Shown: positions 10,232 through 22,809 of the stretch, in pieces
Layout of the letters: the number at the start of each line of letters is the position of its first letter
Numbering within the stretch: position 1 is the first letter of the stretch
DNA from: Prostheceraeus crozeri
Lineage: Eukaryota > Platyhelminthes > Polycladida > Euryleptidae
Assembly (NCBI GenBank): GCA_907163375.1
Contig: CAJQUW010006851.1
Coordinates: 1 to 64,000, forward strand
Direction: 5' to 3'
DNA: 64,000 bases
Notes under the pieces: generated by a model
What the model was told of the DNA's origin: nothing
The model's database searches: none
Seen by the model: only the letters and a program-made list of their open reading frames with translations
Translations under genes and position numbers: made by a program

Positions 10232-12018
10232 ACAAAAGTATCCTTTTATACAGAAATATGAGAACCGCTTTCATTGTCGAAGATGTATTTAACGCGACAT
10301 GTTTCGCCTGCTCTGCTTCACGCGTTACACAGGAATGAAGGTACAAGATCTATGACTGGAGATGAAATCACATGAAGTCAAGCGGACACTGGAGATGACA
10401 ATGACAACAATAAGCCGACAATTAATTATGCGTTCATGACACGAATTGAAAATCAATGGATAATGACACAGGTAAACGAGACAATACAAGGAAATTTACA
10501 AAATAATAATTAAAGTGAACTACCAAGGTAAGTATAAAGAAATGATATGTTCGTTCTGTACGCACAAATTAGGGCTAAACCTTCGAATAGCCAAAGCTTC
10601 CGTGAAGGACAAAGTAGTAGAATGTCTGTTTGAAAATAAAACTTTAAAAGAAGAACGAGCAGTGTCAGTATCACAGCTACAAGCTTGTAAATGCCGAGTA
10701 ATAGCACTTGCCGGAGCGCGGACGGATCGAGGAGGTTTGCGGACGGAATTGTTCAACCACTTTGGCACGTGTTCTGAGATACGGTCCTCAAGTTTGCGGC
10801 CAGTTCTCCCAATATATCTGCTACTGCAGATACACGTGAATGAGTAAATAACATTGGATTTTTGGCGAACAGGCACAAAATCTTTCGGGGACCGGATCGA
10901 GATACGTTGAGTGCTGAATATCACGGTCGGCGAAGCAGCAGGATACAGGCGAAAGGCCTTCTTGATTGACGTCCGAAAAAAGGAAGCTGACTTCTCACCA
11001 ATGTATGGGACTTTAATGTACACCTTCTTCTTTTCAGGGCCGAACTCTTGTGCTGACTCGACAGGAGACGCTTCCTGCTGAGCTGGAGAGTATAAAGTGC
11101 GTGCTGCTCGATAATGGATACCCCTCGTTTTTCATAGAGAGGTATATGACTCAATCTCCTGTCGAGTCAGCACAAGAGTTCGGCCCTGAAAAGAAGAAGG
11201 TGTACATTAAAGTCCCATACATTGGTGAGAAGTCAGCTTCCTTTTTTCGGACGTCAATCAAGAAGGCCTTTCGCTTGTATCCTGCTGCTTCGCCGACCGT
11301 GATATTCAGCACTCAACGTATCTCGATCCGGTCCCCGAAAGATTTTGTGCCTGTTCGCCAAAAATCCAATGTTATTTACTCATTCACGTGTATCTGCAGT
11401 AGCAGATATATTGGGAGAACTGGCCGCAAACTTGAGGACCGTATCTCAGAACACGTGCCAAAGTGGTTGAACAATTCCGTCCGCAAACCTCCTCGATCCG
11501 TCCGCGCTCCGGCAAGTGCTATTACTCGGCATTTACAAGCTTGTAGCTGTGATACTGACACTGCTCGTTCTTCTTTTAAAGTTTTATTTTCAAACAGACA
11601 TTCTACTACTTTGTCCTTCACGGAAGCTTTGGCTATTCGAAGGTTTAGCCCTAATTTGTGCGTACAGAACGAACATATCATTTCTTTATACTTACCTTGG
11701 TAGTTCACTTTAATTATTATTTTGTAAATTTCCTTGTATTGTCTCGTTTACCTGTGTCATTATCCATTGATTTTCAATTCGTGTCATGAACGCATAATTA
11801 ATTGTCGGCTTATTGTTGTCATTGTCATCTCCAGTGTCCGCTTGACTTCATGTGATTTCATCTCCAGTCATAGATCTTGTACCTTCATTCCTGTGTAACG
11901 CGTGAAGCAGAGCAGGCGAAACATGTCGCGTTAAATACATCTTCGACAATGAAAGCGGTTCTCATATTTCTGTATAAAATTTGCAAGGGATCAAACATTT
12001 TCTCCGACAAAAGTATCC
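10232..12018. mobile_element. Head-to-head inverted Penelope-like copies with a 12-bp target duplication
   Basis: The 3' half of a Penelope-like element occurs twice in opposite orientation (10244-11068 on minus, 11155-11979 on plus) around an 86-base spacer. The + copy is open from 11050 to 11703 and encodes the linker plus a GIY-YIG nuclease (NVIYSFTC, SSRYIGRTGRKLEDRISEH). The minus copy encodes the identical last 167 residues. The spacer continues the + copy's frame (LDNGYPSFFIERYMTQSP). The RT domain is absent from both. ACAAAAGTATCC occurs at 10232-10243 and 12007-12018, a likely target duplication. Both arms end beyond the ORF in CGAAACATGTCGCG with AACGCG/CGCGTT pairing, usual for Penelope 3' ends. 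Confidence 0.88.
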
Positions 12019-12412
12019 GTTAAAATGTGATGAGAGGGTGGAAGATATAATATTTTTGAGTTGGAAAGAGTCAGAGATTTTTATGATAAGATGCACAAAA
12101 TTTTTTCGATTACCATCCAGTAATCATCTTCATGAACAAAAGACTAGGGTTAGTCTTTGTATGAAATATAAGGAATTTGCAAATGATGTTTACAATGAGA
12201 AGATATGATAGGATTTAGATATGAACAGGTTGTACTGGATTACAAATCTTTACCAGTGGCAAAAGATTGACCTGACAGGATTGATGAATTCTGTGTTAGA
12301 TGAGATGGTGAAAAATGAGAAGTTATCATTAGTAGAAAAGGAAATCACGGTAATTGTCAAGTTCTGCTATATATTTTTGGTTTATGTTTATTATAAAGAA
12401 TGCTTCGTGTAG
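11980..12412 (+). other. Protein-like open stretches, unrecognised
   Basis: Two + frames in the same register (11981-12208 and 12221-12412) are separated only by adjacent TGA TAG codons. The text, with QKYPLKCDERVEDIIFLSW and then DLTGLMNSVLDEMVKNEKL, looks coding, and a GT donor follows at 12350. No acceptor with a pyrimidine tract precedes it and I recognise no family. It could be a decayed host exon or part of a transposon cut by the Penelope insertion. Confidence 0.25.
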
Positions 12413-12765
12413 TCTTAAATTTGTATTGTCATGAACGTGAGCCAGAATGTCAATATTGATGTCGGAATGTTGTACTTGACACGTTCGAATATGCTTAAAT
12501 ACGGAAGATGAAGGATTTGTGGGATGCTCTTTGAAGCAGACGTGAAGAGGTCACTGCCAATTCATTCATTATATTTGTTGCAATGGATTTTGTAGATATT
12601 GTTTCTTCGGTCACATAATTTTTTGTTTTTCATTTTGCAGTTAGCAAGAGAACATGATGTTGTACCGTCAACTGGGGAAACTTGTGCCATGGTCGTTTAT
12701 GGAGCTTCACATCCATCTGTAAGATTTATGATAATATTATCGGTCTTGTAATCATTTTTCCTGTA

Positions 12766-14030
12766 CCGGAGTTTTCCACTTAATATACCCCTCCACTTAA
12801 TATGCCCGGATATATTAACTCGAGCTGAACTTTCATTATGTCTTTGTAACATTCAGCCATTTTCTTGGAAATAACACTTCTGATGATTTTTGTAAATCAA
12901 GCATTCATCTTGGTGTCTCATAGCGGAAGAAGATTAGGCGAAGTCTTATTACCTGTATATTAGGGTTTTCAAAATCCCGACTTTTTCTGATCCCGGGATT
13001 AGCAGGCTCAATTCATTTACCGATGGTATGCGTAGGCTAGCGTAGGCGTTGTTTTCAATTCTTTGACGAGTATTTTGAACGATACACTGTACGTACTGCA
13101 CAACTAATGATATCAGATAGACATGTGTCTTAATATCCATGAATTAATAATAACTTATCTTTTCACATGCAGACAGAAGCTATAACAATACGTAGATCTG
13201 GTTATCACACACAATGTGCGTTGTCGCATTAAAGCTCGATATGAGATTTTCAAATCGAAATGCAACTCCCGCGATTTTCTGACGTCTGGTAAAAGCCCGA
13301 TATTGTATAATAATTCATTAGATATTATTAACCCTGTATGTATAACGCTTCTCTCGACTGCCTGAACATATTCTTATTTTTTGATATCAATGAATTGGTT
13401 GCGATAGACAATAAGTATTATTATTCTTTGCAGTTCTATATGGGAGTAGCTCTGTCTCGAGCTTGCAAGTGCGTACTGTTAAGGTGATCGTGGGAAGTCA
13501 ATATTTAGTTGTTGCATCGCGTTAACATTCTTATTTCACGTATTGCATCTGTTACTCCATGTTCCTTGTCCATAGCTTTGTTACTTCATCTTCATACAGC
13601 TCCTAACTGCCCAAAGAACAGATGTTACCTAATCCCGGGATTCAGAATCCTGTAAAAATGCGATAATCCCGGGATTGAAAACTCTACTGTAGGGGCCTAT
13701 GCCTAAGAACTGTTACTCTGTTGTTGAGACTTTATTCAGATGCTTGTTGAGGTATTACTCATTTTATACCCTAATAACTGTAATAAGTTGCATTCAAATT
13801 ATGAATTTGTTTTCATCACAGTTTAGTTTCAAGCTCATATGTACCAAATTATGAACACCTATAATAAATTATTGTTGCTTTAAGTGACGGATTCCATCTC
13901 ATATACTAAATATGCTTATTTTGTGGTGTTTCTAACCAGGTATATTAAGTTGATACAAACTTATTCTGCAATTTCGTCATTTTCCAGTTAATATACCGGT
14001 TATAAGCTTATTAAGTGGAAAACTCCGGTA
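12766..14030. mobile_element. Middle TIR element (pogo/mariner-like MITE)
   Basis: Ends TACCGGAGTTTTCCACTTAA (12766 on) and the exact inverse ending at 14030 form a 22-bp perfect inverted repeat bounded by TA. Subterminal ACTTAATATACC motifs recur at both sides. Without the insertion at 12961-13686 it would be about 540 bp. Confidence 0.8.
12953..13694. mobile_element. Inner hAT-like MITE
   Basis: Spans 12961-13686, starting TAGGGTTTTCAAAATCCCG and ending CGGGATTGAAAACTCTA. Subterminal ATCCCGGGATTAG boxes occur in inverted orientation at both sides. Flanks CTGTATAT and CTGTAGGG agree at five of eight bases, a worn 8-bp duplication as expected for an old hAT insertion. Confidence 0.7.
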
Positions 14031-14886
14031 AAACTGACTCAATTAAGCAAAAAGTTGCATCGGTCCTGAGACTTTCTACAAAATTCAAATTGTCTGAGAT
14101 TTATTTGAAAAAATTCACTTTTTCGCACTTTCAAAATGTAAAAATCTTTCATGTGGTGAGAGAGTATCGATGCGCTATTTCAACTTAGTCAACGCTCAGA
14201 CATCCTATTACATGGTGTATTGGCATGAGATACGAAAAAGAATGAGAAAAATTGATTTATTTTTGAAGTTGAGAGAATAATTTTAGTAAAATTAGTCGAT
14301 TTTCGTGGCACAAATTACCTAAGAGGTCGGTGGCAACATTGGATCTCTGTTGTACAGAAATGATGTTCATTAAGTAAAAGCTGTTCAAAAATATTAGTTA
14401 TGGTTAGTGATCAGTAAAATAGATCATCAATCGACTGCAGCTGTGACTCCTAATGATGTTTGCAACTTGTCTGTATGATGAAAACATGGGCCTATATTGA
14501 AGGTCGGTTTCTTTACAGTTTGAGGTATATATTGCATTCAGTCTTTTACGACTGTGAGAAACGGAGAATAATGACCAGAAAATCAAAATATCTAACTTAT
14601 CTAATGATTCCCTTCTATCGAAAGTTGTATACGGCACTGGCAATTTGAAAACTATAGCATGCGTACATGATGCTAATTGTTAGCATTACCGGGCAATAAC
14701 AATATTCGATCCAATAATTTCAACGTAATTACTAGTTTTACGTGAAGGCTTTCATTAAACATGCAGTACCGGTGCTTGATATTGTGACAAAACTTGCTTC
14801 AATTTAGTTGGTGGATTGCGACTATTCTTTATTATAGAACAGAACATCAGAAACAATAAACTTTTCCGCTTCATGACCTCACAACG

Positions 14887-14962
14887 AGTTTTGAAAAAGC
14901 CGGTGGTGGGGTTTGAACCCTTCCCCGTGTGTGGCAGTTTACGCCCTAGTGTCAGGGGCTAT
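14887..14962 (-). repeat. tRNA-like sequence, probable SINE remnant
   Basis: On the minus strand it has GGGTTCAAACCCCACCACC, a B-box with tRNA-like 3' end, and TAGCATAGCCCCTGACA as a weak A-box. Stems are incomplete. Confidence 0.4.
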
Positions 14963-15609
14963 GCTACGCTTCAATGTTAACTGCGACGAATGGCAATTGT
15001 ATTGCGATGAATTGTACGACCTTTGTGGAGTAGGTCTACCCCGAACCGATGTGTGTATGCTAGTTTTTGCTATCTACCAACTTCTATTAAACAGTACGAG
15101 CGGATGTTACAGTAATTCCTCGAATGATCATTACAAGTGCTTTAAAACACATGATTTCCTACTTTTTTATGATGCGATCTTCACATCATACATCGAATGA
15201 TATACTATCGATATTTGATCAATTTTAAGGATAAAAGTCCTTTTTATGATATTCGTTTTTATATATACTGAGTGATCTTCGAGTTTCATGTGCGATGCTT
15301 ATAATTTAAATATAGTACTGTATATTAGGAACATTCGCTTTTGTGATTTCGAGTAATATTTGTAAGTAAATGACCGAAATAGTATAAAATGCGATGAGTG
15401 GCACAAAGTTGTCCATTTGATGGGGTAACTTGTGTCATCTTTGGCGGGTTCTAGTGTCAAAAGTATAGCCAGAAAAAATGTCAAAAAATGTGTGTGCTAT
15501 TTCTAGAAACCTGAAGTTTAGAACCATGTAAGTTTGGAGTTCTAAAAAATTTCCGTGGGCGCAATCTCAAAAAACGCAAATAAATGGCACAAGTTATCCC
15601 TTGACGGTA

Positions 15610-16318
15610 CTTTGTTTCATTTCGTTTCAGTTGTTGACAAAGTGTTTTATTGTCTTGTTAGTCGAACATTAAGTCTATGCCGTTGAACAACGCGTTTTAT
15701 CGGCGAGTCACTGTTGTCTGAAATGTATATGGGAAAGGGAAATATAGAACATTTTCATTCATCCACTGATTGTTATTTAATTGTTGATTTCTTGCGAATT
15801 GTACTGCTATATTTTTGTATTCGAAGATTTCATAATTTGTTCGTTATATGCATTTATACGTATAAGATTGTCGAAATCCTTCTCTTGCTTCTTGTGTGAT
15901 GATTCATCTTAACATCGATCAGAAATTCTCCTCTTTTCATTTATTTTGAAATTCATTTTATTCTTATTTGTCATGTGAGAATCAGTGTGTACAAAAATGT
16001 TCTTTTTAGCTGCTGTTTTGTAGAATTTAAATCTTGCTCTATTCGATGAAGATATGGTGACTGTAAAGTCAAGAAGATTTAAAGTTTTTGATTTTCAGGA
16101 TACTCAACTTTGAATTTTATATCAGGATGTTGCGTATTCGGAGCTTGTAAAAGGTCTAAAGCTTGTTCCTCACTATTCGTTAATATAGTATGGCAATCAT
16201 CAACATGGAATAAAGGTAGTTGGTTTGAGGAGCGTTGTTTTCTATTGTTTCAATGAAAAAAGATGCTAATAATCCTGATAGAGAGTTACCCAGAGGTTGG
16301 CCTTTGATTGGTTATGAC
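15610..16318. other. Non-coding stretch, nothing recognised
   Basis: AT-rich sequence without supported genes or repeat ends. Confidence 0.4.
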
Positions 16319-16375
16319 TAGGGGTGTACCGATTAGTGATTTTGATGATCTGCCGATTAACAATTAATCGGTGGA
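16319..16375 (+). mobile_element. Left end of a hAT-like element
   Basis: TAGGGGTGTACCGATTAGTG followed by CCGATTAACAATTAATCGG resembles hAT terminal and subterminal sequence. No matching right end was found, so it is a solo end. Confidence 0.4.
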
Positions 16376-16693
16376 AGGGAGTCGATTACTTCTTTTCAAT
16401 TCCTCTGAAATCGACTTTTTCCATATGCTGAAAGTACCCTTTTAGTTGAAGGAAGCTTAATAATAGTATAGTGCGCCAAATAATAAGTAAAAAAAGTCCT
16501 GAATGTTCAATGCAAAAGTTGTTGTGATGCTAGTCCAGTCCTACGTTCAGTTGAATAATTATGAATTTTTATCAATCGCTTTTGATTAGATTGCAATAGA
16601 AGATACAAAAGCATAGAACAAGAAGTTTATTTTATGTGACTACATAAGCATTCCAACCAAAATCACAGCGATAATCAGCATTATTGTAATGAT

Positions 16694-17068
16694 TGGGGCG
16701 CTTGGTACACGCGATTATCATAAATTCGGGCGCTTCGTGCATTATAACAATGATCAGGGCTCTCTGTACAAAATTCAAGAAAATAGGGAGCTTGCTACAA
16801 AATTGTTTTTGATCTTATTGCAAATTCATTGATAAATTAGCAAACAGACATGTGCCGGAACCAAAGCGCATGAAACAGTTGAATTTCCAATAAGGGCGCT
16901 TGGTACAGCAAGTGTACCAAGCGCCCCTATCGAAAATATTTTTTGTTCTTATTTCATACTCATTTATTTAGTAGTGAACAGGTATGTGATAGCACTAAAG
17001 CACATGCAATAAAATTCGAATATATTTAAATTTTGAATTTTTTACAGTGGGTGTACCAAGCGCCTTTA
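16694..17068. repeat. Repeat built from GGGCGCTTGGTACAC motifs
   Basis: The motif occurs near 16696, in a central palindrome at 16889-16924, and inverted near 17047-17058. The stretches between also resemble each other as diverged direct repeats of about 150-190 bp. A related pair occurs at 19262-19310. Probably a MITE family; no clear target duplication. Confidence 0.5.
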
Positions 17069-17704
17069 TTAAAATTATCAGAACAGCTACAATCAATGGC
17101 GTCTTCTCCGTACCTGCGAGGTCTTCGGCGCATCCTCAAAAATTATTTACCAACATTTATAAAAATGAAAAGTGTCATCATTCATTTAAATTCGATAGCT
17201 TCTCGTGATAGCTGTGCACAGCTTCCGTCTCAAAATCAGACGCTCAACCTCAAGAGTGAACAGTTTTGCAGCACGTGCTCGAATCACAGCTGTTTTCTTC
17301 GAACAATTAGACACACAAGCTAGTCGTGTGTCCAGACGGAGCACTGATGTTCAGACAGCGAAAGAGAGTTGTGTGCGAGTGGGGCTGTAAGCGCACGCGC
17401 CCGCGACAATATTGGCTTTCCCGATAGACATGATGCTTTGCCTTCTCCAATTTTTGCAATGAAATTCCACGCAATTCTTGATCGAGGCGCGGTACCTAAA
17501 TATAGTAAGGGAAGCGCAACCCAATTGTTCCCGGATTCGCTTAATGTGAGAGAAGCCAATACGTCAACAGTGGCAGATGGATGACGCTCAGACAAGACTG
17601 CGATCAGATGATGAGCGTTCTCCAATGAATGCAGAGTAATGCATCTGACTCGAACACCCAGATTCGGTAGAATTCCATAATTTGTTTTTACGTGATTGAT
17701 GTGA

Positions 17705-18065
17705 CACTATGTTTAGTACTGCAGATGAGATCATAACCACGCCTTTCGTCCCAAGGGAATATACTGAAAAGATGACAGTCGTCAAGCAAGGTAGGCCAAC
17801 ACCTGATATGAAGTTGAAAGTAGTCACAGAGAAAGAAATAAGAAGTACTACACTAGACATTTTAATGCATCAAAATTTCAAACATGTGAGTGGCTGACCG
17901 ACCGTCAAAAACGCAAGAAACTGTTGGCCTTGCCTCCTTTTTTCTCGAGAAAATGTGGTCTGGACAGAGAGGGGATATAATGATATAGCCGCTCCTTGAG
18001 TAAGGCGGTTAAGTGACATGAGCAATCACTTCTCATGTGCACTTTCACTTGACCTTAAAAAATGT
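17705..18065 (+). mobile_element. hAT transposase fragment, TTF-type zinc-finger N-terminus
   Basis: An open stretch TADEIITTPFVPREYTEKMT... FKHVSG is followed, after frame changes, by RNCWPCLLFSRENVVWTERG and YNDIAAP, the CWPCLLFS...VW...GYNDL signature of the TTF zinc finger in ZMYM-like hAT transposases. The rest of the protein is not recognisable downstream. Confidence 0.6.
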
Positions 18066-19520
18066 TCGAAAAATTGTTATTAAAAATTCAGCTTTTATGA
18101 AAATTAATGTTGTGACATAAAAGTGCTTTGTATAGAAATAGTATCCCAATGACGAGTGAAGGCCTATGGTCAGGGAGCACGCGACGCCACTGGCTACAAT
18201 ATATAAAATATTCTATCTTATGATGTTCTATGATTCTTATATAGATTTTTGTATCACGTAAGGCTAACTCAGATATTATTTTGCGACAAGTGTTGAAGAA
18301 AAACATAATTGGGTTATAACCTCAGCTGCAAGCCTTTTGAAAGAAAAATATCAATGTTTGTCTAAGACCGTGTTTTTTGTAATTACAGTTAAGTTTGATT
18401 TTTGTTTAGTCAAATTCAATAATGTATCCACTCTTGATTTATCTATCAACAATAATGCATCACATGATGAAATATTAAGTTTACTTGTTATGTCGATGAT
18501 CTCGAAATAATCAAGGATGCTTTCTATGCAGTATTTCTAAGATGATCGATGCAATGTATATATTTCATCTTACACTTTATATGCTTCTCATGACTCAAAC
18601 GATGAGATTATCAAAGAAAAGACATGTCACATGTGTAGGTATGACAAACCTCTAATACACAATTCAACCAAGCATTCGCAGCCGAAGAATCAAAAAATTG
18701 CATCATCCAACGTGTCAATTTGAGACGCGAATTCGTCCCGGTCGCTGAACTGGTCATCTGACATTGCGAAATGAGTCTGCGAATTTTAGGAATATGCCTT
18801 TAATAGCATCGGTTTAGTGCAACGCTCCTCATTGGCTTCGGTTAGTTGCTACTAGATGTCACGTTTGCCAGTTTGCATTGCTCCACCTTGATGAAATCAC
18901 TGTCATCATGCCGAATCATTACTATTTTTGTATGATGGCACCATTAACCAATATCACTGCAGCTAGCATGCGGAAAATTTCCAAGGTGATAAATCTTGCA
19001 AAAGTAAGTTCGGTTTAATGTGAATAGTTAATAGAGATAAGCAAGAAACTTTTCTAGAGTTAACTTTTTTTCTATTTTATTGAAAGTGTACAGATCGCCC
19101 TATAATTTCATACAATTTATCTTCTACCATGTCGATAGAACACCGTGACACAGATAATCAATCCATGTTGTTGTTGTTATAGATAAAGGACAACTAGCCC
19201 GACATGTACAAGTAATATGGAGTCTCAATTCATCATAGATATCAAATGAAGATGGGAGGGTGCTTGGTATACAAATCGCCTCCTATTCACGCCATAGTAC
19301 CAAGAGCCCTAATTATTATTATTGAAATAATAGAGACGTGGGAGAGCCGATCCATTTTCAAACCAATGATGGCATGAAAGGACAGAAGACCCTTATTATT
19401 GTGTCGAAGGGGTCTGAAATAATCCGTCATTACTTTCTAGGACTCCAATTAAGTAAATGATAATTTCATCCGTTATTTACGGAAATTAAGATATAAGCCG
19501 ATATTCCGCGCTGAGACTCG
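18066..19520. other. Non-coding stretch with transposon scraps
   Basis: No gene supported. A GGTGCTTGGTATAC... GTACCAAGAGCCC pair (19262-19310) belongs to the repeat family at 16.7 kb. 19523-19575 has a minus-strand B-box-like GGGTTCGATCGAG next to the hAT element that follows. Confidence 0.4.
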
Positions 19521-20525
19521 ATCGAACCCAGGGCCTTGTTGTATGAGAAAACTCCATAACAAGGCTACAGTGGCAGCTGGTTCAGAGCTGGAAGCCGGCC
19601 GGATTTTTCAGGCCGGACCGGGCCGGGGCCGGCACTAACCTCCACCGGCCGGGGCCGGCTCACATTCCTGTTGTCGGCCGGCGGCCGGCGGCCGGGGCCG
19701 GCTTTTTCGTAGTACGCCTATTTTTCTAAAAGTTAACCTCTAAACTGGCTTATTATCATACTCCTGTCTAATGATTGAAATAATGTCCAGTATTCTTGTT
19801 TCTGGGTACCTCTACAGGCATAGCAGTCCTCGATTAATAGTTATTTTTTATTACATGCCAAGCTAGCTGATAAAGATGTGCCTACTCCTCTACTTCATTG
19901 CGTGATAATTTTCTTGAGTTATAGGCTCTAGAAATGATTTAGTACTGGAATTAGCCTACGTTCAAAAAAACTGTCTCGTTAACTGTCTTAAATGCGATAC
20001 GCATACTTAACAAGTGACAGCAATACGTGTGCATTATGTTTGTCACCAGATGCCACTGTAATTAAGCTAAGTCAACTTATACAATTTTAAGTTATTAGAT
20101 AAGTTATACGTCTTTGACAACACTTTTTCTAATAAGTTAACGATGTAGGCCAGGCCTAATGCATTTTGAGCCGGCCATAGTATTTGTTACATTAATTTAT
20201 ATTAATAGTGCTATATTACTTATTGTATATTTTTTAAATCCATTTAAATTTTTAATTCATAAATTGTACTGAATACGGTAATTTATGCCCCAGGTAAGTT
20301 AAACATTAATTAAAAGCAATGATGATTAATAAACAGATTAAAGTGTAATAATTCTTCTCATAACAAAAACAAACAAAAAATCCAAACTGGAATTCGGTAA
20401 TACCATAACATAAAGCTAATTTTTACCTGTTGCAATTACATCAATAACAAAATATGTGTGAATAACGTAGAATATCAAAGATAAATCTCAAGAAAAAATA
20501 TCAGCCAATATACCATGAGTTCGTC

Positions 20526-22486
20526 TTACATGGGGAATAATTTGTTACGAAGTCCCTCATTCAAAACTGCTAAGGCCTCAACGGCATCAGGTTTCAATGA
20601 GCTCCTTTTCTCTGTAAGTATACCCTTTGTGATGCTGAAGTGGCGTTCACTCTCGCCGCTGGATGCTTGTATCACATAGATTTGTCTGCTGACATTTGAT
20701 AAAATAGGAAACTTTTCTTCATTTGATTTCCAATATGACAAAGGATTATCTCCATCATAGCCTTCATGTATATCTGCTTTCGTGTATTTTTCGAACTCCA
20801 CGTCGAAGTTAGAAATTTTTGTCAAAGAATTTGGGAGTGTAGGCGGGACTTTAAGTTTCAGTGCAGCGAATGGATCCAATCTGGGGTTTTTTTGCGAAGG
20901 ACCAGCTTCCATGACATTATCGTAATCAACAGTGGTGCGGTCATCACTGGGACATGCATGTAGGCCTACTGTTATTTTCTCTTGTGACATCTGTCTGATA
21001 CCATTTGAAGCGTCTTTGATCATAACAGAACGATCACTTGCGTTAGGTACAAAATTCAATTTGGAAAATGATGGATCAAGGACGGCTGCGATTGTATGCA
21101 ATGTGTTCACATCAGGCCAGTACTTCAGCAGCATATATTTTCTCAGATTTGCTTTCAAGGTAGAGATGACTGAATGTTCATCCGGATCGACGCTGCAGAT
21201 GTGATCTACGACGAGGTAGCATGTTGGGAGAACTGTTTGTAGACTGGGCCTATCAGCAGATTCGAGCTTGTCCAAGATTCCGTCGAATTGACGAAAGAAA
21301 ACTCCTAACTCGGTCACTAGCGCAAAAGAAATCGATTCTAAACGACTATCCTCATTTCGTCGTTGAAGTTCAGCTCGAAGTGCGTAAAAAGAATCCGCAA
21401 GACTGCTGTATACATTACCAAACCCACGCCACGGACGCGTTTGAGAAAATTTCTTCAAAGTTTTCGGCAATTTTTCTTGCAATCCCGATGTCTGATTTGC
21501 GTATCTTGCAAGGTCTTTGATGGCGATTTCCATTTCTTGTACGTATGGCTTCTCGTCCTTCGTGCATTCCATGCGTTAGTCAAAACAGTGGATAGACGGT
21601 GTGCCATACATTGCATTCTTGATTTCTCTCGAAGTGCACTGACGATATTAGCGCCCTTGTCTGTAGTTATAGGCGTAGTATCCTCACATAGTCCGTATGT
21701 TTGGAAGATATCACTGATTTCAGAGAGAATGTTCTTGGCAGGCTTTTTATCATGGGGAAAGACTTTACATCGAGCCATGAAATGTTTCACTTCATAAGAA
21801 GCATCCATCCAGAAAATGGACAGCTCCAGATACGAACGGTGAATGTGATCGTCAGTCCACAAATCTGCAGTACATGCGACTTCATCACAAGACACGGCAC
21901 TGGATATTCTTTCTTTCATATAGTCAATGAATCTTTCAAATGATTTCTTAACACAATCCCGAATAGTTTTTCTTCCATACCAGATATCATCTACATTCAC
22001 GTTGCCGTACTTATTACCGATTTCTATCATTGTTTTTGCAAGTTGTTTAAGTCCTTCATTTTCCACATCGCAAAAACTATGCATTCCGGAAATAACAAAT
22101 ATTGATTCTGAATCTTTCACTCGTTCTGCATCCGACTTTTCAAGGCGTTTATGTTTGGTGTATTCAGGATTGACTTTGATAGTAGTCTGTCTTGCACGGT
22201 CACCAGCAGTTTCTTTTCTAGATAGACAAGTGTCCCAGTGTCTTTTGAGAGCACTTACTCCCCAGCTTTTACGAGTTCCGTCCTCCTTGACTTTGCTGTG
22301 AGTGCGGATCACCGTCGTCTTGCAGCGGTTGCAGGTCACCCAACATGGTAATCGTTGTGTTGTGCCATACGATGATGTCTCAACAATATGCGCCACATTT
22401 TCCCTTGATTTGTCTTCTGATAGTGTTAATTTACGCGTTGACAATTTCATCTGAATCTGTTTATCAGTAATATTGTCTGGATCCAT
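20526..22486 (-). CDS. hAT transposase, split by one frameshift
   Basis: The first frame (22486 down to 21455) starts MDPDNITDKQIQMKL and holds a BED-like zinc finger (CWVTCNRCKTT ... ALKRHWDTC), a DNA-binding region ending in DDIWYGRKTIRDCVKK and the catalytic-core start CTADLWTDDHIHRSYLELSI. The second frame (21572 down to 20526) supplies the rest of the core and the C-terminal dimerisation region (QASSGESERHFSITKGILTE, then KRSSLKPDAVEALAVL). The frames overlap and switch near 21570, around TNAWN/MECTKDEKPY. Together they give about 650 residues, normal for hAT. No other stop is seen, so inactivation is recent or the shift is a sequence error. It encodes the cut-and-paste enzyme of the surrounding element. 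Confidence 0.85.
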
Positions 22487-22741
22487 CTCATACGCATAAG
22501 ATAGGATGCCGAAGCGTAGACAAAGAACAGCGAACGTCGAAGTACGATGCGTAGATATTGAACAGTGGACGGAAGCAGACTGACAATTACTAGAAGACGG
22601 ACGGCTAATATTAAATTGTTCGATTCGTCTGGCACAGCAGACAGTAGACGAGTAATGAATAAGACTAAACGGATAGCTGAGTGAGTGGCGAATGACAATA
22701 AGGGTCCATTACGTACAAGTTATTTGTTGCTGCGCGGTAGG

Positions 22742-22809
22742 GTCGGCACCAGGGATTGCAATTTCGGGATTGGAGAAAATGGACCGGGATTGCAATCCCT
22801 AGTCGGCAC
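22742..22809. mobile_element. 52-bp miniature hAT insertion inside the hAT transposon
   Basis: GTCGGCAC occurs at 22742-22749 and 22802-22809. Between them are 52 bases starting CAGGGATTGCAAT and ending ATTGCAATCCCTA, inverted ends of 12-13 bases with almost no interior. The 8-bp duplication identifies it as a hAT product. A similar GGGGATTGCAATCCCTAG occurs alone near 25976. Confidence 0.85.

Larger units (their letters stand above)
12663..15609. mobile_element. Outer TIR element with TA target duplication hosting nested insertions
   Basis: Left end CCGTCAACTGGGGAAACTTG (from 12665) and right end finishing CCCTTGACGG (15607) are inverted copies of about 24 bases with a two-base gap, each flanked by TA. 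A related motif recurs inside near 15413-15440 (GGCACAAAGTTGTCC... GTAACTTGTGTCA) and near 14308-14331. Pogo/mariner-like by ends and TA. No transposase is visible. The pairing could instead be of two separate copies of one MITE family. Confidence 0.5.

Noticed and set aside
12641-12718. A 78-base exon (LAREHDVVPSTGETCAMVVY...) with good splice borders, joinable in phase 0 to an open stretch ending at 12349
   Set aside because: Its middle is the terminal inverted repeat CCGTCAACTGGGGAAACTTG of the element ending at 15607, and the upstream partner lacks an acceptor, so it is more likely transposon sequence.
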